DNA of 64,000 bases from Diphasiastrum complanatum. Its lineage: Eukaryota > Streptophyta > Lycopodiopsida > Lycopodiales > Lycopodiaceae. The translations under genes and the position numbers were made by a program. This document shows positions 54,621 through 64,000 of this stretch, one piece after another. The DNA lies in NCBI GenBank assembly GCA_029204225.1, contig CM055113.1, forward strand, positions 8,280,352 through 8,344,351, written 5' to 3'. How positions within the stretch are numbered: position 1 is the first letter of the stretch; each line of letters opens with the position of its first letter. The notes under the pieces were generated by a model. That model was not told the origin of the DNA. It did not search any database and worked only from the letters and a program-made list of their open reading frames with translations.

Positions 54621-55391
54621 TTCCTTGCTATGTTTAGTGAACATTGCCAGAAGCCTTTTGACTCTGACAGATAGCCATTTTCAGGATGATTCAGTTTACT
54701 AATTGTGATAGCAAACATAGTGGTAAAAAAAATGTTGAAATTATCCACTGATCCTCAATTTTGAGGTAGGCAGTGTTGTTACCTACTATTACAGTCCCAG
54801 TTATTCTTGTAGTTTTTCAGAATCGGCAACGAGTGAAGATGTCTTCGAACTAACGATAATAGAATTTTTCTACTTTATGTATACCTTTCTGGATAGTTGT
54901 ACTTCATTAAGCAATCGTTATTCGTTGCATTATGCTCACGCTATCTCTTTCAATTCACAGTTTAGAAGAGAAGAGAACTGATAGATTTTTTAAAAGCCAT
55001 GCGAAGCCTTAAAAGTCTAAACCGATCCTAGGAAACTCATGACTCCTGCCAGCCTCTATTTCTCGCACGTGATGGCAAACTGTCGAATCCACAGTACAAC
55101 AATCCCCAGCTGACTCGGGTTTTAACCGTTGCTGAAGCTTCAAAATATAGACATCAATAAGAAAAATGTTGAGTGCTAACTTTACTGCAATGTAGTTTTT
55201 TTACCATCCCTAGGAAATAATCAAAGACAAAATCAAATGAACAAGCTGGGACTGCACAAATGTTCATCCTTTTCAAAATCACCAGATTCGTCCTTTTGAC
55301 AAATTGAGCCAAAGTTTGTTCTTTTCAAGTGCACTAGTTGGAATTGGCTATAATGGAACAAAAGTCTTATCTTTGAAAAAGTCCAAAAGTG
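54621..55391. other. 3' flank of the BAHD gene, no further gene seen
   Basis: AT-rich DNA with no frame of note and no canonical AATAAA close to the stop; the true 3' end of the transcript cannot be placed. Confidence 0.35.
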
Positions 55392-55406
55392 TGCCACCAT
55401 CAAATG

Positions 55407-55492
55407 CTTCTTGGTTTCCAAGGGGAGGCTCGAACTTGAGACCAAAGAAACTTTGGATGTCAAGATAACCAATTGAGCCAACACCCTTGAGT
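55407..55492 (-). mobile_element. tRNA-like short insertion (SINE-type), copy 2, with 15-bp target duplication
   Basis: An 86-bp insert is bounded by perfect 15-bp direct repeats TGCCACCATCAAATG (55,392-55,406 and 55,493-55,507). On the minus strand it has an A box matching the pol III consensus (TGGCTCAATTGG) and, about 35 bp on, a B box core GTTCGAGCC. A possible acceptor-like stem pairs CAAGGG near the start with CCCTTG near the end, which is followed by GAAACCA. Long target duplications indicate target-primed insertion by LINE machinery. The cloverleaf arms are not clean, so a functional tRNA is unlikely. Confidence 0.7.
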
Positions 55493-55507
55493 TGCCACCA
55501 TCAAATG

Positions 55508-56460
55508 ACATTCCTAACTTGGCTATTGTGTAGGTACATCATGAATCAATAACCATTGCAGCATGTATAACAATAGTATGGAGAGCATCAAGTAGCAGGT
55601 TCATATAAACTTATGAAGTCGTGGAATATTTGAACCTTATAGTGTTTTTATAAAATAAGTGCATTTAGTCAAAGCCTTCACAAAAATCAAATCTATTGTA
55701 GTATTAATATTTTTTTCTTTTTCTGCTTCCATTGTGGCTATTCATTCATGGAGACACTGGTAGCAACTACAACAACCATAGAAGAAGAAGCCATGACCTC
55801 AATGAATAGTAGGATGAAAATTTGAACAAAAAATAGAGTTTAAAAGTGAGAATTTCACTAGTGACTCGAACCACAAAATTTAAATAAAGGAAGATAGCAA
55901 GAAATCTATGTGACATTTCACTTTGACAATATTAGAATGTATTTATCTTCTCTCTAGAAAACGTATAATAGAAAGTTAGAGTTTAATCACTCATAAAATG
56001 AGTTGAAAGTACTAGTCCCTTAAATGAAAGTTTTTCTTTTCACAACGAAGATTAACGACATACATAATGAAACTAAAATTCTCTTATCAAGATTATTATA
56101 AATTGGTAGTTTTGTGCCACATGTCACCATACAATATTTGCATCATCTATGCATATTATCAACTCATTGTTAAAAAAGACACCTATTAAACGAAAACCTA
56201 AAATAATTGTATGTAGAATATCACTCCAAAATGTAAGGCTAGTTCGACTAAGACGACCAAAATCAACAAAAAGAGTTTCAGATTTGGTTAAAACTTATGA
56301 CTGGGTCTCTCTTGAGACTTGAATTCCAAAAAAAAAAAATCAAAACTTATTTGAACTCAAATATAAAGTCAAGAAAAGTTGAGACTTGCCCACTCTTGAA
56401 TGATTTTAAATAGAAACTAGCCCATTTCTAGGCAAGCTGGGACCTCTAATCGTAAGGCAT
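55508..56460. other. AT-rich stretch, no gene
   Basis: No supported frame or repeat boundary; A-runs near 56,329-56,340. Confidence 0.3.
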
Positions 56461-56469
56461 TTTATGTCA

Positions 56470-57320
56470 TTGAATGTTACATCTTTCACATGCCAATTTT
56501 TACAATGTATTGAAAAGAAGTTCATTAGTCACATTCATCTTGATCACATGAAGAGCTATCTTTGCCCTCTTGTCATAAGTCAATTGTTTTTAAGGTGCCA
56601 AAGGTCTCTCCGCCACACCTACAACAATATCCTTCCATTCATCTCAAGCAAAGATTCACCTTCCAAGTAGAATAATTTGTTGAGGTAAGCCTATCATTGC
56701 CTTCCAACATTAAGCCATTTGAGGTTGCCATGTTGCAATGATCTGATCTTCTCTTTGAATATGTTCCAATGCACTTAACACTCCCTTGAAAATCAACAAA
56801 TGAAACTCAAGAAGAAATTACAAAGTTATGGAAACAATCTAGCAGCCTCTCCTTTTTCTCTTTCTAGCAAATCCTAGCACATAGAATGATTTCTTGATCA
56901 CAATAGATCTAAACACACTATGATGAAATATTGCCAACACCTAAGATTGAAATACACTTTTAAAAACGTCCAGGAACTTAAAAATAAAGAGATCCTATCG
57001 AATTTAGAGTTTCTCCAAAACTGCAAAATATTGAAGCAAGCAAAATTTACATGCAAAAGCTAGAATCTAGATATCTCATCTAATAGAATGTATCATCCAC
57101 AATCATGAGAAATGTTTGTCTCCACATTCCAATAAGTGGTTTAAAAAATTGGCCATCCACAAGTGATTTGGCCTAAAATGATACTTGGACCACAAAGATC
57201 CACTTTCTATACTTGAAAATGCAAGATTTGATCTAGTAACACCTCCAAATCCACAGAGAATTTTGCACCCTCAAATCCACCTCTAGGTTTGGCATAAGCA
57301 CCAACTTTGGCCTGCAACAT
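56470..57320 (-). pseudogene. Copia leader and gag N-terminal fragment
   Basis: The minus-strand ATG at 56,731 begins a gag start (GLMLEGNDRLTSTNYSTWKV) similar to those of elements A-C. It continues with stops and shifts through a region like YDKRAKIALHVIKMNVTNELL down to about 56,470. The leader (56,732-57,320) is non-coding. The rest of the element is missing on the left. Confidence 0.75.
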
Positions 57321-57332
57321 GCTTTGATACCA
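57321..57332 (-). promoter_or_regulatory. Primer binding site, tRNA-iMet type
   Basis: GCTTTGATACCA on the plus strand is TGGTATCAAAGC on the element strand, one mismatch from the sites of elements B and C, directly before the LTR start at 57,333. Confidence 0.8.
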
Positions 57333-57549
57333 TGTGAAAAATATAGATCCAAAATACATTTAATGGATCAACAAGATCTTGACCATATTTGAATGCACGT
57401 CTAGATTTAATTACAAGATAGAAATCATCAATTTTAGCATGCTAAATTGCATAAATCACTAAGATCTGATCATAAGCATGAAAATACAATAAGGTATTGT
57501 CCATGTTTGTACAACAGTAGCGGCCTACTATCCTTCACACATGTGGAAG
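57333..57549 (-). mobile_element. Copia 5' LTR fragment, cut by a MITE-like end
   Basis: Starts TGTGAAAAATATAG beside the primer site. Contains a CACACATGTGG block near 57,537. The LTR stops being recognisable where the MITE-related end begins at 57,550. Confidence 0.6.
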
Positions 57550-57680
57550 CACTAGAGGAGTTATGAAATCTAAAATGACCCTTTGTAAAGATGTTTTTTA
57601 TTTTTTTCTTAATTTCATCCAACATGTGGCCCAATCAAAATGCATATATTTAAAATCTATGTAACGCAGCTGAAATATAT
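57550..57680. mobile_element. Truncated MITE copy
   Basis: About 130 bp match the left third of the MITE at 49,038 (CTAGAGGAG...GACCCTTTGTAAAGAT...CCAATCAAAA...AATCTATGTAACG). The right part and opposite inverted repeat are missing. Confidence 0.7.
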
Positions 57681-57699
57681 AAGCTATAAAAATAAACTT

Positions 57700-58512
57700 T
57701 TAAACATTTTAAGATTGTCGACGGGCAACATGGGAGAATGCTATTGGTAGACAGTGTCTGCCCTGAACATGTGAATTTGTCTGACAACATTGTCTCTAGT
57801 TAAAATATTTAACCACATTAGTAAAAATGTTGGTAAACTTCCAACTACATCCAAAATTGAATCGATGATTCTTCACAATGAGAAGGATGAAGCTGGAATC
57901 TGGAAACCAACAAGATACATGAAAAACTCATGGGTTCTACTACATTTGTCCTTAAAAGGCATGTTTCAACCAAGGAAGAAGGGAAAGATGGCATTCAAAT
58001 CTTATTGGAAAGCAAAGATCCTTGATTTGAGAAATTCTCCAAGAGGGCAATCAATCTTAAAAGTCTTGGTTCAGTATGTCTATATGCATTCAGAACTATA
58101 TCTACAAGATTTCAATATTCATGATCTCCAGAAATGTAACTGTAAGTTCAAAAATTGTTGGGATCTATACTTTGAAATTTGGAAACTTGTAGAAATTATA
58201 TCAGTTATCATATATGTATTGCATTCTTGCAGATTTATATCCGTCCACATAAGTGAATGGGAGCCAATACAATCCCTGGCAAGTATTTTGGATGTGAGTC
58301 GTTCAAATATTGAAAAATTACAATACAGAGGAAGAACTTCTGAAGAGCTTGTAGATAGTGGTATATTCTTCTATGAGTCCAAGTACACTCCGGATATGCA
58401 CATGGAGGTTAACTTGAAGATATCTCACTGCCACATTTTGGAAGTGATGAATGGCTTGCACCTGATAGTATTGTGTCAGAATCTTTTAGATGCAAATTAC
58501 TATCAGATTTAA
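57700..58512 (+). CDS. Unrecognised open frame, about 240 codons, no ATG at its start
   Basis: An uninterrupted frame covers 57,790-58,512 in DNA this AT-rich, where a stop is expected every 15-20 codons, so it was probably coding. The first in-frame ATG is about 30 codons in. A second frame before it (57,703-57,800: FKIVDGQHGRMLLVDSVCPE) also looks coding, suggesting a frameshift near 57,795 or an exon border. Visible features are a basic stretch (FQPRKKGKMAFKSYWKAKI), a Cys cluster (CNCKFKNC), a hydrophobic segment (IISVIIYVLHSC) and SLASILDVSRSNIEKLQ. I recognise no family. It lies between a truncated MITE and LTR pieces, so it may be a captured gene fragment or part of an unknown transposon. 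Confidence 0.35.
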
Positions 58513-58625
58513 AAAACTCAATGAAAGCGAGCATTGGAGCGAAAGTCAATAGATTACGTTGGTTTATGTCCTTATATGTATTCGTTGACTTCTTTTCAAA
58601 TGCAAATATTTGTAGAACACCAACA

Positions 58626-59090
58626 TGTAAAAATACTGTACTTTAGGACCATAATGGATCTATAAAAGATCCACAAGAGTGATTGGATGCTTGCTTAACA
58701 ATCTATCTTCTCACTATGGGAGCTTGGAATACATAGCAAATTCGACTTCCTTTGTGAAGTTAGGTGGATTTCCAACATGTAAGAAGGAAGTTAACTCAGC
58801 CTTTTTGCCCTAAAATGAAACCCTAGTCTATTTCCTAGAGTCATGCTTGGTAGATAGCTAGTTGGTCAATTTTCACCTTAAATCTAGGATTTAGGTCCTA
58901 TAAACTAGGAATCACTACCAAAATGACATGACTAACACTATGGACTTGACCTAACCTATAGTAGGGTAGATTTCCTATTGGAAATTAAGCCCACAGTTGT
59001 CTCCTTGGTGAATGACTAATTTCTATTTCATGATTCTTCTTGCATGTTTATTGATCATTGATCTAGGGTCAAGTGAAACCAACTTTGGTT
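58626..59090 (-). mobile_element. LTR fragment related to element C
   Basis: Begins TGTAAAAATACTGTACTTTAGGAC, comparable with the element C LTR start TGATAAATTTTACAGTTTTTAGGAC, and continues with similar words (ATTGGATGCTTGCTTAACAAT, TAGGATTTAGGTCC). Diverged; the right end is unclear. Confidence 0.45.
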
Positions 59091-59149
59091 CTACATCTGC
59101 TCATCTGATACCTGTAGGAATCACAAACTTAGACAATCAATTTATTTGA

Positions 59150-59371
59150 AGAACGCTTACAATGGGCTTCCGACTGATCTCCAGCAAAGGGTAACCAATC
59201 CTATCATAATTTCAAAGTTCAGATGTCAAGTTTAATAACATGAAGTCATTGAAGACTTGGCCATCTTCAAGGACTTCCACAAAACTTGCATTTAGAACAA
59301 GTCTGCAGAAATACATTACCTTTTCAATAGTCTGCAGAAATACACTATGTTCTCAATAGCTTCGGCGTTTT
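59150..59371 (+). mobile_element. LTR fragment related to the 39-kb copia LTR, opposite orientation
   Basis: GGTAACCAATCCTA and CATTGAAGACTTGGCCATCTT here match the reverse complement of sequence near 39,755 and 39,705 in the same order. The element coding for it is not present here. Confidence 0.5.
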
Positions 59372-60329
59372 CGCATTTCCCCGAAATGCAACACTTGCAT
59401 AGTTCAAAAGTTTAACTGTTTTTAACACACCTTCAGCTCTTTGTGAAAAATGCAAAGAGAGAAAAAAATCCCGAAGGTCATCTATCTTCATGTGTTAAGC
59501 TGTTCTAAAGACATTGTCCTTTTGAGGGCACCTTCGGCTTCTTGCGAAAAATACATGAGAGAGAAAGATCCTGAAGGTCGTCAAAATAAACGAGGAACGT
59601 TCCAGCAACATCCTCGTCCGCATCAACGATGCTAAATTATTGACTGTATATGTACTGTGTATAGTTGTCACATAAGCCATATACTTAATTAATGACAAGC
59701 ATTCAATGTAATTAATACACGGATGAAATCTATAAATAGATCATCCAAGTACAGATTACGGGTTGCTCCGTCCATGAGACACATTATTTGAGCCTCCCAA
59801 TTACGCCGTCATTTTTTGTTGTAATTGTTAGTTTGTATTGTGCTTCAGTTTAATATGACAGTAGCTTGCTTTATCTGTGTACAACGTAGATGAATGCTTT
59901 CTATGATTGAATGCACTTTCATTGTTGTTTGATCGCGCTTGTTTACTCACTCAGATTAGAACACAAACGTCTATGACTTCTCAGTTTTTGATCAGACAAT
60001 GGCTATCTCTGACGCCTGAGGAACTCGCGTTATCATACTGCTCTTCCATTTATTTCAGAACTATACTTCACGTTGAATATGATTTCAGTAGTACCACATA
60101 CAAATCATCTTTAATCTCTTTAATGGACTGTACTCTTGTTTCAGAATATGAATTGATTTTTAAGATCTTGTTGGGAAATTAGAACACTTAAAGTTGTGGT
60201 TACATTTAGCATAAGCTGTCTATTAGACTGTTTTTGCATTTAGCAGCTGATTAGAACGGGAGAGCTATTCCGCAATATTCATGCTCTCTTCTTCGTTCAC
60301 GTTCTTCTATCTCCCTTGCCCCATTAGAT
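59372..60329 (+). mobile_element. Copia element F, 5' LTR (about 955 bp)
   Basis: Starts CGCATTTCCCCGAAATGC, matching the 3' LTR start TGCATTTTTCCAAAATGC at 63,951 (TG changed to CG). It ends at the tRNA-iMet primer site. TATA-like TATAAATA occurs at about 59,732-59,739. The exact right end is uncertain by a few bases, because CA lies 7 bp before the primer site. Confidence 0.75.
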
Positions 60330-60341
60330 TGGTATCAGAGC
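60330..60341 (+). promoter_or_regulatory. Primer binding site of element F, tRNA-iMet type
   Basis: TGGTATCAGAGC directly follows the 5' LTR and is complementary to the 3' end of initiator Met tRNA. Confidence 0.9.
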
Positions 60342-60393
60342 ATAGCTCAAATAAACCAAGAGACTAAGTTTGTTTTATTTGTATATTGTTATC

Positions 60394-63300
60394 ATGTCTC
60401 ATATAGGTAGCTCTTCATCTTCATGACTCAGTGAAGCTAGAGTCATTGACAAGTTTAATGGTTCTAACTTCTACATTTGGAAGTTAAAACTTAGAATGAT
60501 GTTAATAGATAGAGATCTTTGGGATGTAGTAGAAGGTGTAGACCTGAAACTAGAAGATGGTGATCAAGCAAAGGCCTGGAGGATCAAAGATCAGAAGGCC
60601 CTAGCATGTATCACACTCAATCTGGCCGACTCCCAAATATCTCACGTTACCACGTGCAAATCCTCTAAGAAAGCACTGGACTTGTTATCAAGTCTTTATG
60701 AGACTCACAATGTAACCACAAGATTACATCTTAGAAGGAGGTTCTTTACTCTTAACATGTCTGATTCTACTACCATCACTTCTCACATCAACAGCTTCAA
60801 GTCCCTGTTAGATCAGTTAACAATTGTAGGATGTTCTATTTAAGATGATGATGCTATTATGACCCTGCTTTATTCTCTTCCAAAGTCCTATGAGCACTTT
60901 GTGGTGATGATCTCCACACAACCCGACCTCACTCTTCAAAAGGTGATCAGTCATCTTCTTCAAGAAGAAATGCAGAGAAAGACCAACAACTTATCCATCA
61001 AAGACAAATCCATGGCTATATACACGAAGAAGAAAGACTATTCCAAGGGCAAGAATCAAGTGCAGCAGCAACAACAAAAGTCTCACACTCAAGGTGAGCA
61101 TGGTGGATCATGCAAGAAGCTTTTCTATAGATATTGCAAAAGAGCTAATCACGACATCAAGGAGTGTCGCATCAGGATCTACAACAAGGCAAAGAAGTAG
61201 CAACAACAACAATAGCCAGACTCCTCCAACACGGCGGATTCAAGGAGTCAGATACACACTTGTTAATGGCTTATAGCAGCAACGAAGACTGTGATAGCTG
61301 GTACCTGGATAGCGGCGCTACCCAACTCATGACCACTCGCAAGGAATGGTTTAGGAGTACACAACTTTACAACAGAGACCAATTTATCTACCTCAGAGAT
61401 TCTAGCACCATACGAATGGAAGGCAAAGGAGCAGTGAAGATCAGCTTCAACAACGATCTATCCATTTGTGTTCCTAACGTCCTTCATGTTCCTCAGTTGT
61501 CAAAGAACCTGTTATCATTCTCTGAGATAACTGATGAGGGCTACATTGTTACTTTCTCATCTAAGCAGTGTATAATACTCGAGGAAGATACTACTCTGAC
61601 TACATGCACTAGAGTCAAAAATATTTACGTAGGAAATCTTTCTTTTGTGAATCATGCATCTACGGGAAGCACTCTAGAAGCAAGTTTCCAAAATCACATT
61701 CCATCAAAACAAAGCATGTATTAGATCTTGTACATAGTGATCTCTATGGTCCAATGCCAACTCCGTCATTAGGAGATGCAATCTATTTTATCACTTTCAT
61801 AGATGATTATTGTAGATGGTCTACAACCATGTTCATTAAGCACAAATCTGAAGCCTTTGAATGTTTCAAGAGACTCAAGGCCATGGCTGAGACACAAACA
61901 TCTAGGAAAGTGAAAGCACTCCGAACTGATGGTGGCAGCAAATACATCTCTAATGAGATGTTCGACTACATGGCTGAACATGGTATTAGAAGACAATTCA
62001 CCACTTCCTATTCACCTCAACAGAACAAGATTGCCAAAAGGAAGAATTGAACTCTTCTCAATTCAGCCAGATCCATGCTACCTCAAGCACACCTACCTGT
62101 GAAGTTTTGGGCAGAAGCTACTGCCATAGCCTGTTACGTGCAGAACAGATCCAGCACCAAAGCTGTCAACAACAAGACTTCTCATGAAGTTTGGCGTGGG
62201 CACAAGCCTTGTGTCAGCCATTTAAAAATCTTTGGTTGTATATAATTTTTTCACATTCCTAAACAACTTAGGAAGAAGCTGGATCATAGGACAAATAAAT
62301 GTATTTTCATTGGCTATCTTGATGAACATAAAGCTTATAAAGTTTATAATCCATCCACTAATGTAGTATTTGTCCTCAGGGATGTAATATTTCATGAACA
62401 TACATACTATGATTTTAAACAACCATCGATAAACGATGTTATGTCATTTCATCCTATTTTATGTAGCATGGATTCTTCCATCATTGATGTTCCTTCTACA
62501 GAATTTGCAGCTACAGCTACAAAAGCCAAGTAGCCAATAGTACGTGTCATCAGACCAGACCAAGCTAGCTCGAACAGATCTGAAGAAATTCAAGAAGAAG
62601 CGTCATCGCATTCTGGTCAACCCAACGTCCGTAGATCCTCATGAACTCAGACAGTTCTTGAGAGGTATGCACCTTAATCATTCTGGACTTCATCAGAAGA
62701 ACCAGAGAGCCTATCCAAAGCAATTAACTCCAAGGATGTTGTGAAATGGCAAGAAGCTATGGAAGGTGAGTATAACTCACTTTTGACGAATCAGACCTGG
62801 ACGCTAGTTGACTTTTCCACTCACAAGAGAGTTATCAACAACAAGTGGATCTTCAAAAAGAAGATCAACTCTGATGGTTCCATTGCAAAATGGAAAGCAC
62901 GGTTGGTGGCTAAAGGATTCACTCAAGTCCAAGGGGTGTATTATCAAAAAAATTTCAGTCCTGTCATCAAGATGTAGTCAATCAGGACTCTGATTGTGTT
63001 AGCAGTTGAGAAAGACCTCGAAATGCACCAAATGGATGTCAAGACAACATTTCTCAATGGCAATGTCGAAGAGGAGATTTACACCTTCCAACCGAAAGGA
63101 TTCAAAGTCAAAGGTCAGGAGCACAAAGTGTGCAAGCTGCACAAAGCAATCTACGGTTTGAAACAAGCCACGAGAGCATGGTTTGATAGAATCAACTCTT
63201 ATCTGATTCAATTAGGATTTGCAAACAATTCAGCTGATTGTAATGTTTATTCAAGCATATAGGCACCAATTCAGTTCACATACCTCTTTACGTAGATGAT

Positions 63301-63930
63301 GCATTTATTTTGTCTAACGATACTTCTCTTCTGCACACTACTAAGAGTGATCTGTCAAAGGAATTTGACATGACTGATTTAGGAGCTGTTCCTTCTTTGC
63401 TAAGAATTCACATACATAGACTTCAGAAGAAGATCTGTCTTAGCCAGCAGGCATATCTAAAAGACAATTTAGAAAAGTTTTATCTGTCTAATTACAAACC
63501 AATTGATACCCCAATGGATCCAAGTATAGTATTGACTAACCCTTCTTGTGCTGAGACTGATAGTGAAGTATTCAACTTAGCAAAGTACCCTTATCATTCA
63601 CTAGTCAGATCTCTAATGTATGAAATGTTGTGTACTAGAGCAGATTTAGCATACATTGTTAGCACGTTAAATCAATTCATGTCTAATCCTAGGATCTCTC
63701 ATTGAAAAGCATTAAAGAGAGTGATGAGATATATTCAGAGAAGTTTAGATCACATATTATATTACGATGAAAATGCTATCGACCCACTTGTCCTGCGAGG
63801 CTACTCCGACTCAGATTGGGGAGGAATAGTCTCTACCATAAATCTACCTCCGGGTTCTGTTTCTATTTGGCAGGGGGACCGATTTCGTGGAACTCAAGGA
63901 AGCAGAAATCAGTTGCACTTTCTTCGATAG
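60394..63930 (+). pseudogene. Copia element F gag-pol, broken
   Basis: ATG 60,394 starts gag, with a stop at codon 11 (TGA), another at 60,841 and one at 61,198. Gag has FNGSNFYIWKLKLRMML and a degenerate knuckle (CKRANHDIKEC). Protease WYLDSGATQLMT lies at about 61,300. The pre-integrase HHCC part is deleted: protease linker runs directly into integrase LVHSDLYGPMPT (about 61,730). Integrase has RTDGGSKYIS and SPQQNKIAKRKN (Glu replaced by Lys). RT starts at 62,741 (WTLVDFSTHKR), with YGLKQATRAW and YVDDA near 63,290. RNase H (YSDSDWGG) stops after SSIEADYT, directly before the 3' LTR. The domains are in copia order but the element cannot be functional. Confidence 0.9.
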
Positions 63931-63950
63931 AGGCAGATTACACATTTATT

Positions 63951-64000
63951 TGCATTTTTCCAAAATGCAACACTTGCATAGATCAAAAGTTTAACTATTT
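63951..64000 (+). mobile_element. Copia element F, start of 3' LTR (window edge)
   Basis: TGCATTTTTCCAAAATGCAACACTTG... matches the 5' LTR from 59,372 onward and runs off the window. There is no polypurine tract before it, consistent with a deletion that removed the pol C terminus together with the tract. Confidence 0.8.

Noticed and set aside
55407-55492. Functional tRNA gene
   Set aside because: A and B boxes match, but the anticodon and T arms do not fold cleanly, and the 15-bp target duplications show it is an inserted retroposon.

Overview
The window looks like nuclear DNA of a land plant with a large, retrotransposon-rich genome. It is AT-rich and carries layers of nested Ty1/copia and Ty3/gypsy LTR elements primed by tRNA-iMet or tRNA-Asp, CACTA-type remnants, a MITE and short tRNA-like insertions. 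The only clearly intact non-transposon gene is a two-exon BAHD acyltransferase. A gymnosperm- or fern-like genome would fit, but the species cannot be told from the sequence alone. I see no bacterial, organellar or viral genes.

Layout. 1-1.5 kb: LTR-like DNA and a copia gag/protease fragment (-). 1.5-4.2 kb: a gypsy tail with integrase, then a separate RNase H reading frame, then an unrecognised coiled-coil frame (+). 6.1-13.0 kb: a decayed gypsy element with LTR end, tRNA-Asp-type primer site, long leader with a minisatellite, and gag; the gag is split by a 1,217-bp solo LTR with a 5-bp target duplication. 13.0-13.6 kb: GT/GA microsatellite. 14.2-19.4 kb: CACTA/DUF4216 remnant, a 0.36-kb tandem duplication, a possible host exon with a ubiquitin-interacting motif, and CACTA-like subterminal repeats. 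19.35-29.0 kb: copia element A (-) split by complete copia element B (-; 668-bp LTRs, CTAGC duplication). 29.0-30.1 kb: inverted copy of the same family's leader and gag (+), fused to gypsy RT at about 30,134. 31,331-37,644: copia element C (-), with 862-bp near-identical LTRs and one intact 1,326-codon gag-pol frame, inserted in the gypsy integrase. 38.2-51.6 kb: copia and gypsy fragments, a gag-protease-only gypsy remnant with its 3' LTR, a 378-bp MITE, a tRNA-like insertion and homopolymer-rich duplicated DNA. 52.4-54.6 kb: the BAHD gene. 55.4 kb: a second tRNA-like insertion with a 15-bp target duplication. 56.5-59.4 kb: copia leader/gag and LTR pieces around an unrecognised 240-codon frame. 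59.4-64.0 kb: a broken copia element (+) whose 3' LTR runs off the window.

How it fits together. Element C is the only copy here that looks able to supply its own proteins. The other elements are broken by stops, frameshifts, deletions or later insertions and record the order of transposition. The BAHD gene has a TATA box and a canonical phase-0 intron and has stayed intact in this setting. The least explained parts are the gypsy domain order (RT next to integrase in one copy, RNase H after integrase in another), the coiled-coil frame that follows it, the UIM-type exon at 16.6 kb and the 240-codon frame at 57.8 kb.
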